NCBI GenBank assembly: GCA_025362495.1
Contig: JANYGI010000079.1
Coordinates: 1 to 64,000 of the forward strand
DNA from: Byssovorax sp.
Lineage (GTDB): Bacteria; Myxococcota_A; Polyangia; Polyangiales; Polyangiaceae
Direction: 5' to 3'
Length of the DNA stretch: 64,000 nucleotides
The translations under genes and the position numbers were made by a program. Under the pieces are notes generated by a model. The model ran no database searches, was not told the origin of the DNA, and worked only from the letters and a program-made list of their open reading frames with translations. Each line of letters begins with the position of its first letter. Positions within the stretch are counted from its first letter, which is position 1. Shown piece after piece: positions 54,695 through 63,255 of the stretch.

Positions 54695-56305
54695 ATGGAG
54701 ATGACCTGGGGACCCGGCCGCGTGATCGCCGGACGTTACCGCCTGGTCTCGCAGCTCGGGCAAGGCGGGATGGGCTCCGTGTGGCGCGCGGACCACATGT
54801 CGCTGTCGTCGCCGGTCGCGATCAAGCTCATCGATCCCGAGATCGCCCGCCGCCCCGAGATGCTCGAGCGCTTCCAGCGCGAAGCGCAGTCGTCGGCGGC
54901 GCTGCGCAGCCCGCACGTGGTGCAGATCCTCGACTACGGCGTCGACGATGGCGTGCCCTTCATCGCGATGGAAATGCTCGAGGGCGAGAGCCTCGCGGGG
55001 CGCATCGCGCGCGTCGGCAAGCTCCCGTTCGGCGACACGGTCCGCATCGTCGCGCACATCGGCCGCGCGCTCGCCAAGGCCCACGAGGGCAACGTGATCC
55101 ACCGGGATCTCAAGCCCGATAACGTCTTCCTGGTGAAGAACGACGACAAGGAGATCGCCAAGGTCCTCGACTTCGGCATCGCCAAGATCACCGGCAACGG
55201 GCCGGGCAGCGCCAAGGGCAGCAACGCCACGCGCACGGGATCGATCCTCGGGACGCCGAGCTACATGAGCCCCGAGCAAGCGCAGGGCACGAAGACCATC
55301 GACGGCCGCAGCGATCTCTGGTCGCTCGCGGTGATCGCGTTCGAGTGCGTCGTCGGCCAGGTCCCGTTCCAGAGCGAGGCGCTCGGCGATCTGCTGATCA
55401 AGATCTGCATCCACCCGATCCCCGTCCCCTCGCAGATGGCGATGGTGCCGCCGGGCTTCGACGCATGGTGGGCGAGGGCCTCGAACCGCGATCCCAACCT
55501 GCGCTTCCAGAGCGGAAAAGACCTGGCCGAAGCGCTCCGCCAGGTGCTGACGCCCGACGTCGGCAACGCCAACAGCTCGGGGCCGATGTCGCCCGCCGTC
55601 GCCGTGATGGGCGGGTCCACCGTCGGCGCGACGCCGCTCCACGTGTCGGCCTTCACGCCGTCGGGACCGTACACGCCGGGGGGCGCGTTCACGCCGCCGC
55701 CGGGGCAGTACGGGCCCGCGGGCGGGTACACGCCGACGCCGCCGCCGGGCGCCTACGGGCAGCAACCTGCGACGATGCAGTCGGCGCAGTCGCACCCGTC
55801 ACATCAGTCGCATCAGTCGCATCAGTCGCACCCGAGCCACCACCCCTCGCAGCCATCGGGACAGCACTACCCGTCGCAGCCGCCAGGGCCGCACTACACG
55901 ACCGCGCCGGGCGCCGCGGTCAACGTCCTCCAGCCGCAGCAGCCCTCGCGCGTGCCGCTGATCGCCGTCGGCGTGGTCGTCGCCACGGTGCTGAGCGGCG
56001 TCGGCGTGTGGCTCGTGCTCGGACGCGACGGCGGCGGGCACAACGGTCATCACGCGCAGGGCACCGCGCAGACCGCGACCGCCACCGCGACCGCGACGCC
56101 GCTCACGGTGATCCCCACGCCGCCCCCGCCCGACGTCTCCCCGGTGCCGACGCCCCTCGTGACGGCCACCGCCGCGCCGACGCACCCGACGGTGCCCGTG
56201 AAGGGCCACCCGACGACGGTCGTCACGACGCCGCCGCCGCCCCCGCCCCCGCCGCCTCCCCCGCCTCCGACGACCGTGACGAAGCCGGATCGCGTGGGTT
56301 TCTAG
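54695..56305 (+). CDS. Membrane-anchored Ser/Thr protein kinase
   Basis: The ATG at 54695 gives 536 residues. Kinase motifs: LGQGGMGSVW at 21-30, Lys44 in VAIKL, HRDLKPDN with Asp138, DFG at 159-161, MSPEQAQG. After about residue 285 comes a Gly/Pro linker (PYTPGGAFTPPPGQYGPAGG), a His/Ser/Gln tract at about 367-390 and a membrane segment VPLIAVGVVVATVLSGVGVWLVLG at 420-443. The tail is Thr/Pro-rich with a run of Pro. The His-rich tract is cytoplasmic and could bind metal. The next gene is on the same strand and encodes a TPR/PEGA-like membrane protein, a common pairing in Polyangiaceae. Confidence 0.95.
   Translation: MEMTWGPGRVIAGRYRLVSQLGQGGMGSVWRADHMSLSSPVAIKLIDPEIARRPEMLERFQREAQSSAALRSPHVVQILDYGVDDGVPFIAMEMLEGESLAGRIARVGKLPFGDTVRIVAHIGRALAKAHEGNVIHRDLKPDNVFLVKNDDKEIAKVLDFGIAKITGNGPGSAKGSNATRTGSILGTPSYMSPEQAQGTKTIDGRSDLWSLAVIAFECVVGQVPFQSEALGDLLIKICIHPIPVPSQMAMVPPGFDAWWARASNRDPNLRFQSGKDLAEALRQVLTPDVGNANSSGPMSPAVAVMGGSTVGATPLHVSAFTPSGPYTPGGAFTPPPGQYGPAGGYTPTPPPGAYGQQPATMQSAQSHPSHQSHQSHQSHPSHHPSQPSGQHYPSQPPGPHYTTAPGAAVNVLQPQQPSRVPLIAVGVVVATVLSGVGVWLVLGRDGGGHNGHHAQGTAQTATATATATPLTVIPTPPPPDVSPVPTPLVTATAAPTHPTVPVKGHPTTVVTTPPPPPPPPPPPPPTTVTKPDRVGF
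55795..55860 (+). repeat. Tandem CATCAGTCG-type repeats coding a His/Ser/Gln tract
   Basis: Consecutive near-identical 9-base units encode HQS and HPS triplets in the kinase linker. The unit length keeps the frame, so slippage would only change tract length. Confidence 0.75.
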
Positions 56306-56376
56306 CGACGAGGCAGCCTCGCGCCCGTTCGCGCGCCGTTTCTGGTACAAGGCTCGAATCCTCGATCGGGGGCCCG

Positions 56377-57417
56377 ATGCGCACTTCTTCCCTCATTGCA
56401 CTCACGTTTCCCTTCGCTCTCCTCCTCGCCGCGCCCTCGAGCGCGAGCGCTCAACCCGTCGACGCGGCGACCAAGTCGGCCGCGCGCGGCGTCGCCGAGG
56501 AGGCGCTGAAGCTCTACGACAAGGGCGACTACGCGGGCGCCTACGAGAAGGCCAACCGCGCCAACGAGCTCGTGCATGCGCCGACGATGGCGCTGCTCAC
56601 GGCGCGTTGCCTCGAGAAGCTCGGGCGCCTCGTCGAGGCCTCGGAGAAGTACCTCGAGGCCTCGCGCGCCCCGCTCGAGCCCGGCGCTTCGGCCGCGCAG
56701 AAGTCCGCGCAAACCGAGGCCGACAAGGCCCGCACCGCGCTGATGCCGCGCATCCCGTCGGTCGAGCTCGCCCTCGATCCGCCGGCGCCCGACGCGCAGG
56801 TGATGCTCGACGGCAAAGAAGTCCCCGCGGCGATGGTCGGCATCAAGCGCCCCATCGATCCGGGCAAGCACAGCGTCGCCGTCTCGCGCGGCGGCGCGAG
56901 CGCGAACCAGGACTTCACGCTCCACGAGTCCGACTCGGTGCGCGTCGTCCTCAAGGCGCCCCTCGGCAGGCCCAACGCGGCGTACTACGCGCCGCCTCCC
57001 GGCGCCGGCCAGCAGCCCGTCGTGATGATGTACCCGCCGGGCAGCGTCCCGCCGCCCCCCGCGATGAAGCGCCGGAGCACGGGCCTCTTCGTCACCGGCA
57101 TCATCCTCATCCCCATCGGCGCGATCACCGCGATCGCCGGCGGCATCATTCTCGCGAGCAGCTCGGCGACGAGCAGCTTCACCGATAGCTCGGGCTTCAC
57201 CACCGACACGGGCAGCGCCAGCGGCACCGGCGCGGGCGTCCTCGCCGTCGGCAGCCTGATGCTCGTCGGCGGGATCGTGATGACGGTCATCGGCGGCAAG
57301 AAGGTCCCCGTCGAGCAAGACGCCGCGCTCCTCGATCCGCGGCACTCGCCGCCCGCGCCGAAGGCCTCGATCACGCCGCTCTTCGGGCCGATGTCGGGCG
57401 TCCGCGTCCAGTTCTGA
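56377..57417 (+). CDS. Exported TPR/PEGA-like protein with C-terminal membrane segments
   Basis: The ATG at 56377 gives 346 residues. The signal peptide is cleaved near SSASAQP. A TPR-like part follows (ALKLYDKGDYAGAYEKANRANEL, MALLTARCLEKLGRLVEASEKYLEA), then a PEGA-like strand segment (PDAQVMLDGKEVPAAMVGIKRPIDPGKHSVAV). Two hydrophobic segments (GLFVTGIILIPIGAITAIAGGIIL and AGVLAVGSLMLVGGIVMTVIGG) precede a short tail. Genes of this build often follow Ser/Thr kinase genes in this lineage and may make the extracytoplasmic partner; that role is inferred. Confidence 0.85.
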   Translation: MRTSSLIALTFPFALLLAAPSSASAQPVDAATKSAARGVAEEALKLYDKGDYAGAYEKANRANELVHAPTMALLTARCLEKLGRLVEASEKYLEASRAPLEPGASAAQKSAQTEADKARTALMPRIPSVELALDPPAPDAQVMLDGKEVPAAMVGIKRPIDPGKHSVAVSRGGASANQDFTLHESDSVRVVLKAPLGRPNAAYYAPPPGAGQQPVVMMYPPGSVPPPPAMKRRSTGLFVTGIILIPIGAITAIAGGIILASSSATSSFTDSSGFTTDTGSASGTGAGVLAVGSLMLVGGIVMTVIGGKKVPVEQDAALLDPRHSPPAPKASITPLFGPMSGVRVQF

Positions 57418-57438
57418 TCTCACGCCTGATCCCGCGAC

Positions 57439-57443
57439 GGAGG
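57439..57443 (+). promoter_or_regulatory. GGAGG ribosome-binding site in front of an ATC codon
   Basis: A perfect GGAGG lies 5 bases before ATC at 57449, in frame with the AddA-like helicase. No ATG, GTG or TTG exists in that frame between the stop at 57281 and GTG at 57629, which lies after the Walker A motif. The site therefore favours initiation at the ATC. Confidence 0.6.
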
Positions 57444-57448
57444 CCGCC

Positions 57449-60400
57449 ATCTCGAGCGAAAGCGAAGAGGCTCCTCCGTCGTCGGGTGTCTTCCCCGCGA
57501 GCGGCGGAGTACCTCGCGCGCTCGTCGACGCCGCGGCCCGCCGCTCCATCGCCGAGCGCCTCGACGCGACGCTGATCGTCGAGGCCGCCGCCGGCACCGG
57601 CAAGACGACCGAGCTCGTCGGCCGGATCGTGGCAGTCCTCCGTGACACGAAAGATCCCGCGCGCGACACGCTCGATCGCGTCGTCTCCGTGACCTTCACC
57701 GAGAAGGCCGCCGGCGAGATGAAGCTCCGCCTGCGCTCCGGCATCGAGAAGGCCCGCATCGATCCCGGGGCGACGCCCGCCCAGCGCGAGCGCCTCGATC
57801 GCGCCCTCGCCCACCTCGAGGTCGCGCGCATCGGCACGATCCACTCGCTCTGCTCCGACCTCCTGCGCGAGCGCCCCGTCGAGGCCGGCGTCGATCCGCT
57901 CTTCGAAGTCTGCGCCGAGGACGAGGCCGAGCGGCTCTTCGATCAGGCCTTCGAGGGCTGGTTCCAGGAGGCGCTGCGCGACCCTCCCGAGGGCGTGCGC
58001 CGCGTGCTCCGTCGTCGCCGCGGCGGCGATCGCGGCGGCCCGCGCGAGGCGCTGCGCGAGGCCGCGTGGAAGCTCGTCGGCCACCGCGACTTCGACGCCC
58101 CGTGGAAGAAGCCGCCGCGCTTCGATCGTCGCGCGGCGATGGATCAGGTCCTCGCCGAGCTCCGCGCCGTCGCGCCCCTCGCCGCGCGCGCCGAGCGCAA
58201 GGGCGACTTCCTCGCGCAGAACCTCGATCACATCGGCCGCTTCCTCGCCGATCTCGATCGCAAGAGCCTCGTCCGCGGGCGCGACGACGACGGCCTCGAG
58301 GCCGAGCTCGCCGAGATGGCCCGCTGGAAGGACTGGAAGTGGAAGGGCGGCGGCTACAGCTACGCGCGCGGCCTCCTCCGCGCCGACGTCGTCGCCCTGC
58401 GCGACGGCGCCAAGGCCACGCTCGACGCGCTCCTCGAGAGCGCCAACGCCGACCTCGCCGCCTGCCTCCACGACGAGCTGCGCCCGCCCGCCGCGCGCTA
58501 CCTCGCGCTGAAAACCCGCGCCGGCAAGCTCGATTTCCTCGATCTGCTGCTGTCCGCGCGCGACCTCGTCGCCAAGAGCACCGAGGTCCGCCGCGAGCTC
58601 CAGGCGCGCTTCGATCGGATCTTCGTCGACGAGTTCCAGGACACCGATCCGCTCCAGGCCGAGATCCTCCTGCTGCTCGCGGCCGACGACGCCGCCGTCA
58701 CCGACTGGACGCTCGCGCGACCCGTGCCCGGCAAGCTCTTCCTCGTCGGCGATCCGAAGCAGTCGATCTACCGCTTCCGCCGCGCCGACGTCGCCCTCTA
58801 CGAGACGGTGAAAGAGCGCCTCCTCGGCCAGGGCGCCGAGCTGCTCTACCTGACGACGAGCTTCCGCGGCGCCCCCGCGATCCAGGACGCCGTCAACGCC
58901 GCGTTCTCGGTCGCGATGACGGGGACCCACAAAAACAGGCCGTCAACGTCGTCAACGCAGGCGCGCTACGTCGCCCTCGAGCACTTCCGCGACGAGGTCG
59001 TCGAGCAGCCCGCCATCGTCGCGCTCTCGGTCCCGCGGCCGTACAGCGAGTGGGGCAAGGTCACCGCGTACGCCGTCCAGCGCTCGCTCCCCGACACCGT
59101 GGGCGCCTTCGTCGACTGGCTGATTCACGAGAGCGGGTGGACGGTGAGCGAGCGCGGAGCCGGCCCCGACGGCCAGCGCGTCCCCCTCGAAGCACGCCAC
59201 ATTTGCCTTCTTTTCAAGCGCTTTCAAAGCTACGGCGACGATCTCACCCGCAGCTACGTCCGCGCCCTCGAAGCGCGGCGCGTCCCCCACGTGCTCGTCG
59301 GCGGGCGCAGCTTTCACGATCGCGAAGAGGTGCAGGCCGTGCTCCGCGCGCTCACGGCGATCGAGTGGCCCGACGACGAGCTCAGCGTCTACGCCACGCT
59401 GCGCGGCCCGTTCTTCGCGCTCTCCGACGAGGCCTTGCTCGCCTACCGCGCCGCCGCCGGCGACGGCGAGCACCTCGGCTTGCTCCATCCACTGCGAGCG
59501 GGCGCCGAGGCGTTCATCGGCTCACCGCGCGAGACCGACGAGACGCGCGAGGTCACCGTGGCGCTCACCGTGCTGCGCGAGCTCCACGTAGAGCGCAACC
59601 GCCGCCCGATCGCCGACTCTGTCGCGCGCCTCCTCGAGGCCACGCGCGCCCACGCTGGCATCGCCATCTGGCCCACGGGCGAGCAGGCCCTCGCCAACGT
59701 GCTCCGCGTCATGGACCACGCCCGCCGCTTCGAGGCCGGCTCGGCCACCTCGTTCCGCGCCTTCGTCGAGCGCCTCGAAGCCGAGGCGATCTCCGGCCAG
59801 GCCGGCGAGGCGCCCGTTGTCGAAGAGGGCACCGAGGGCGTGCGGATCATGACCGTTCACCGCGCGAAAGGCCTCGAATTTCCCGTGGTGATCCTCGCCG
59901 ATCCCACCGCGCCCGCCACGTTCACCACGCCGACGCGCCACGTCGATCAGGCCGCGCGCCTCTGGGCCGAGCCGCTCGCGGGCTGCATGCCGGTCGAGCT
60001 CCTCGAGCAGCGCGACGACGTGCTCCGCCGCGACGACGAAGAGAACGTCCGCCTCGCCTACGTCGCGGCCACGCGCGCGCGCGATCTGCTGGTGATCCCC
60101 GCGGTCGGCGACGGCCCGCTCGAAGGCTGGCTCGACGTGCTCCACCCCGCGCTCTACCCGGAGCCGAACCGCAAGCGCCAGGCCGACGTCGCCGCGGGCT
60201 GCCCGCGCTTCGGGAAAGACAGCGTCCTCGAGCGCCCGCTCCGCGCCGAGCGCGAGCCGCGCGACTCGGTGATGCCCGGCTCGCACGCGCCGCGCGCCGG
60301 AAAGCACCGCGTCGTCTGGTGGGATCCGTTCGTGCTCCGCCTCGACAAGCAGGCCGAGGGCGGCCTCCGCCAGCAGCGCATCCTCCAGGCCGACGAGAGC

Positions 60401-61057
60401 GGCGTCGTCTCCGAGAAGGGCGTCGTCGATCACCGCGAGTGGAAGCGCGACCGCGATGAAACCCTGCGAAAAGGCGCGTTGCCGACGTTGCCCGTCGTCA
60501 CCGCGACGGCCGTCGCCGAGGGCCAGCTCGCCGGGTTCGAGGGCGTGCCGCGCGCGCCCGTCGGCGTCGAGCGCACCGAGACGAGCCGCGTCGATCGCCC
60601 GCGTGGCAAGCGCTTCGGCACCCTCGTCCACGCCATCCTCGCCGAGGTCGAGCTCGACGCCGACGCCGCCGCCGTGTCCCTCGTCGCCGCCGCGCAGGGC
60701 CGCGTCGTCGGCGCCACGACAGCCGAGATCGACGCCGGCATCACCGCCGCGAACGCCGCCCTCCTGCACCCGATCATGCGCCGCGCCGCCGCGAGCATGA
60801 AGCGCGGCGAGTGCCGCCGCGAGGCCCCGATCCTGCTGCCGCTCGCCGACGGCACGGTGATCGAGGGCGTGATCGATCTCGCCTTCCGCGAGCCCTCCGC
60901 TATGGGCGTGGGCTCGGCGTGGACGGTCGTGGACTTCAAGACCGACGTCGAGCTCTCGGAGCGCAAGGACAAGTACGAGACGCAGATCCTGCTCTACGTG
61001 AAGGCCATCGTCGCCGCGACCGGCGAGCCCGCGCAGGCGGTCTTGCTCTCGGTGTGA
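57449..61057 (+). CDS. AddA-like UvrD/RecB helicase-nuclease
   Basis: Starting at the ATC gives 1,202 residues. Walker A EAAAGTGKTT (Lys52) lies before the first standard start codon (GTG 57629). SF1 motifs are in order: VTFTEKAAGEMKLRLR, GTIHSLC, FVDEFQDTDPLQAE (from Asp394), LVGDPKQSIYRFRRADV, LTTSFRG, IMTVHRAKGLEFPVVIL and AYVAATRARDLLVIP. The end is a RecB-type nuclease: FGTLVHAIL, EGVIDLAF and VVDFKTD (Asp1162, Lys1164), then YETQILLY. It unwinds and trims broken DNA before RecA loading, probably with the AddB-like protein about 5 kb upstream. The ATC start is inferred from the ribosome site and the motif; an ATG lost by error or mutation is the alternative. Confidence 0.9.
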   Translation: MSSESEEAPPSSGVFPASGGVPRALVDAAARRSIAERLDATLIVEAAAGTGKTTELVGRIVAVLRDTKDPARDTLDRVVSVTFTEKAAGEMKLRLRSGIEKARIDPGATPAQRERLDRALAHLEVARIGTIHSLCSDLLRERPVEAGVDPLFEVCAEDEAERLFDQAFEGWFQEALRDPPEGVRRVLRRRRGGDRGGPREALREAAWKLVGHRDFDAPWKKPPRFDRRAAMDQVLAELRAVAPLAARAERKGDFLAQNLDHIGRFLADLDRKSLVRGRDDDGLEAELAEMARWKDWKWKGGGYSYARGLLRADVVALRDGAKATLDALLESANADLAACLHDELRPPAARYLALKTRAGKLDFLDLLLSARDLVAKSTEVRRELQARFDRIFVDEFQDTDPLQAEILLLLAADDAAVTDWTLARPVPGKLFLVGDPKQSIYRFRRADVALYETVKERLLGQGAELLYLTTSFRGAPAIQDAVNAAFSVAMTGTHKNRPSTSSTQARYVALEHFRDEVVEQPAIVALSVPRPYSEWGKVTAYAVQRSLPDTVGAFVDWLIHESGWTVSERGAGPDGQRVPLEARHICLLFKRFQSYGDDLTRSYVRALEARRVPHVLVGGRSFHDREEVQAVLRALTAIEWPDDELSVYATLRGPFFALSDEALLAYRAAAGDGEHLGLLHPLRAGAEAFIGSPRETDETREVTVALTVLRELHVERNRRPIADSVARLLEATRAHAGIAIWPTGEQALANVLRVMDHARRFEAGSATSFRAFVERLEAEAISGQAGEAPVVEEGTEGVRIMTVHRAKGLEFPVVILADPTAPATFTTPTRHVDQAARLWAEPLAGCMPVELLEQRDDVLRRDDEENVRLAYVAATRARDLLVIPAVGDGPLEGWLDVLHPALYPEPNRKRQADVAAGCPRFGKDSVLERPLRAEREPRDSVMPGSHAPRAGKHRVVWWDPFVLRLDKQAEGGLRQQRILQADESGVVSEKGVVDHREWKRDRDETLRKGALPTLPVVTATAVAEGQLAGFEGVPRAPVGVERTETSRVDRPRGKRFGTLVHAILAEVELDADAAAVSLVAAAQGRVVGATTAEIDAGITAANAALLHPIMRRAAASMKRGECRREAPILLPLADGTVIEGVIDLAFREPSAMGVGSAWTVVDFKTDVELSERKDKYETQILLYVKAIVAATGEPAQAVLLSV

Positions 61058-61139
61058 GCGTCGGCGGCGATCTGCGCGGGCCCCGCTTCCGCTAGGGCGC
61101 CGATCAGCTTGAAATGCCAAAAAAAACACCGGAAATTTA

Positions 61140-61223
61140 ACAGGGAGGCGAGGAGACGGGGAGGTGAGAGGAAGAGTGGGAAGGATTTCCCCTCGGGTCT
61201 CCCAGTCCTCCTCGCCTCCCTGT
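61140..61223. repeat. 84-base palindromic hairpin downstream of the AddA-like gene
   Basis: ACAGGGAGGCGAGGAG at 61140-61155 and its exact reverse complement at 61208-61223 form a 16-bp stem that continues imperfectly inward. An inner GGGAA/TTCCC hairpin lies near 61179-61191. The left arm is almost all purine. It lies about 80 bases after the helicase stop and about 45 before the next start. It could be a terminator or the remains of a palindromic mobile repeat. The rest of 61058-61269 shows no gene. Confidence 0.8.
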
Positions 61224-61269
61224 GAATTCTCCGACTCTTCAACCTGTTCGGTGCTCTAGGCTGCGGCGC

Positions 61270-63033
61270 ATGAAGGCTCTCGCCCTGCTGCCCTTTGCCA
61301 GCCTGTTCCTCGCGGCGTGTGGATCGACCCCGGTCACGTCGAGCAGCGGCGGCGCGGGCGGCACGGCGGCGACCTCGACGGCGAGCGCCGGAGGCGCGGG
61401 CGGCAACGGCGGCGCCGCGGCGACCACATCGTCAACGTCGTCGTCCAGCTCGGGCTCCGGCACCGGAGGCGCGCCGCCGGCGCCCCCTCCTCCCACGCTC
61501 GACGACTACTGGAACGGCACGGCGCGGTGGGAGCTCGCGCGCACCTATTCGCTCGCGGGCACGGGGTGGCCTTATGGCTACGGCGCGGGCACGCACGTCG
61601 AGATCGCCGGGAACACCTGGTATCTGTTCTCGCGCAAGCAACACGATGTCACGCCCGGGTGCGCCGCCCTCGGCGCCACGATGGGGACCGAGGTCCGCGC
61701 CTCGACCGATCAAGGCGCTACCTGGAGCCTGCCATTCGAGATCATCCCGCCCACGCCGGGGACCCCGTGGGAGTGCGCCGCGACCGACGGTGACGCCTAC
61801 CACGACACCGCGACTGGCACGTGGCATTACCTCTTTCAATGCCTCTCGCCGGGCAGCGCCTGGCAAGGGTGCCACGCCACCCGCGTCGCCGCCGATCCGA
61901 GGGGGCCCTTCGTGGCCGGCGCCGTCAACCCGGTGATCACCCCGGGCTCGCTCTGGTCGAAGATCTGCGACAAACCCACGGACGAGTGCGTGTCCATGGC
62001 CTCGCCGGGCTCCGTCGCCGACGAGGGCACATTCGATATCTTCCACAGCGATCCGCCGTGGATCTACGTGGGTTTTCACGGGTACGACGGCAAGCACGGG
62101 TATCGCGGGATCGCGAAGACGACGGACTTCGTCACCTGGGTCGCGGGGGACCCGGCGCAGGGCGTGCCCTCCGACGCGATGCTCGACAGCAAGGATGCCG
62201 ACGGCTGGCGCGAGGCCTGGCAGGGCGGAAACATCGGTATCGGCGCCGGCAGCATCGTTCGCGAGGGGGCCAATTACTACTCGCTCAACGAGGCGGGGGA
62301 CATCAGCCTGGGCTGCATTCCGGGGCAGAACTGGGATCTCGGGCTCTTCCGCTCGACCTCGCTCACGGCCACGCACTGGAATCCGCTCCCGGCCGGGAAT
62401 CCCATCCTGTACTCGGGCAAGGCGCCCGAGCTCAACGGGCAGTCGCAGCCGTGCAACCCTGCTTATGGCAAGCTCTTCAAGGATCCTGCCAGCGGGACGA
62501 CGTACCTCCATTACACGCGGCTGAGCACCGATCCGGCGCACGACGGGATCTTCCTGCTCCGCCTCGTGCCGCGGGACAACCTGCTCGACAACGGCGATCT
62601 CTGGAAGTGCAGCCCCGAGAGCTGGAAGGCGTTTCCGGGCGGGCCGACCAACCTCGTCGTCTATCGGTTGCCGAACAATGCGTCGGACGCGAACTGCTAT
62701 CTCGCCACCAACTGCGGGGCGGCGTCGTGCGCGCCCGGGCAGAGCGTCTATCAGGACGTGCCCGTCAGCGGCCTCGGCGGTACGAAGGTGGCCTATGGAG
62801 GCAAGTTCGCGGTCGAGGCCACCTCGGGATCGATCGAGATCGCCCTCTTCGAGCTCGGCGCGGACAGCGCCGTCGTGGCCCAGCACTCGTTCCCGGTGAC
62901 GCCGACCAGCGCCTACGCGACCGCCAGCGGCGAGGCCACGCTCGACGCGAAGACTGCCACTCTCCGCTTCCAGATCTACCTGAAGAGCCCGGAGACGTTC
63001 CGCGCTGACGAGATGTTCATCTCCCCCGAGTGA
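61270..63033 (+). CDS. Secreted lipoprotein with a beta-propeller (GH43/sialidase-like) domain
   Basis: The ATG at 61270 gives 587 residues with lipobox LFLAACGS, then a long Gly/Ala/Ser/Thr linker to about residue 75. The propeller part has AGNTWYLFSRKQHD, VRASTDQGATWSLPFEI (an Asp-box-like SxDxGxTW), WHYLFQC, WIYVGFHGYDGKHG and YLHYTRLSTDPAHDGIFLLRL. This pattern fits sialidase or GH43-type five- or six-bladed propellers. A C-terminal beta domain (VAYGGKFAVEATSGSIEIALFELG) resembles a carbohydrate-binding module. The substrate is unknown. Its architecture matches the DUF5722-type lipoprotein at 32320-34086. Confidence 0.8.
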   Translation: MKALALLPFASLFLAACGSTPVTSSSGGAGGTAATSTASAGGAGGNGGAAATTSSTSSSSSGSGTGGAPPAPPPPTLDDYWNGTARWELARTYSLAGTGWPYGYGAGTHVEIAGNTWYLFSRKQHDVTPGCAALGATMGTEVRASTDQGATWSLPFEIIPPTPGTPWECAATDGDAYHDTATGTWHYLFQCLSPGSAWQGCHATRVAADPRGPFVAGAVNPVITPGSLWSKICDKPTDECVSMASPGSVADEGTFDIFHSDPPWIYVGFHGYDGKHGYRGIAKTTDFVTWVAGDPAQGVPSDAMLDSKDADGWREAWQGGNIGIGAGSIVREGANYYSLNEAGDISLGCIPGQNWDLGLFRSTSLTATHWNPLPAGNPILYSGKAPELNGQSQPCNPAYGKLFKDPASGTTYLHYTRLSTDPAHDGIFLLRLVPRDNLLDNGDLWKCSPESWKAFPGGPTNLVVYRLPNNASDANCYLATNCGAASCAPGQSVYQDVPVSGLGGTKVAYGGKFAVEATSGSIEIALFELGADSAVVAQHSFPVTPTSAYATASGEATLDAKTATLRFQIYLKSPETFRADEMFISPE

Positions 63034-63042
63034 CGCCCGGGA

Positions 63043-63201
63043 TCACTTCACGCCGCGACCCTTCACCGCGGTTGGCGCCTTCAGCCCCGCGGGGAGCGGG
63101 GAGCGGAGCTGCTTGCTCAGGTATTTCTTCTGCACCGGATCCCACTTCCAGGTGACTTCCAGGCTGATCATCGCCGGCTCTCCGTTGCGCCGACCGACCA
63201 C
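63043..63201 (-). pseudogene. Possible gene remnant (about 52 codons)
   Basis: A minus-strand frame from GTG 63201 or ATG 63171 to the TGA at 63043 reads like a protein C-terminus (ISLEVTWKWDPVQKKYLSKQ, then LPAGLKAPTAVKGRG). It is in the same frame as the gene that ends at 63256. No full gene or ribosome site is visible, so it may be a leftover fragment or chance. Confidence 0.25.
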
Positions 63202-63255
63202 CGACGCTGACGAGCGCTGCGGCGTGGCGCGCGACCCCGCACGCCAGATCGCCCA

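Noticed and set aside
56349-56366. GGCTCGAATCC, similar to a tRNA T-loop
   Set aside because: No matching acceptor, D or anticodon arms around it; it lies in the short gap before the 56377 gene.
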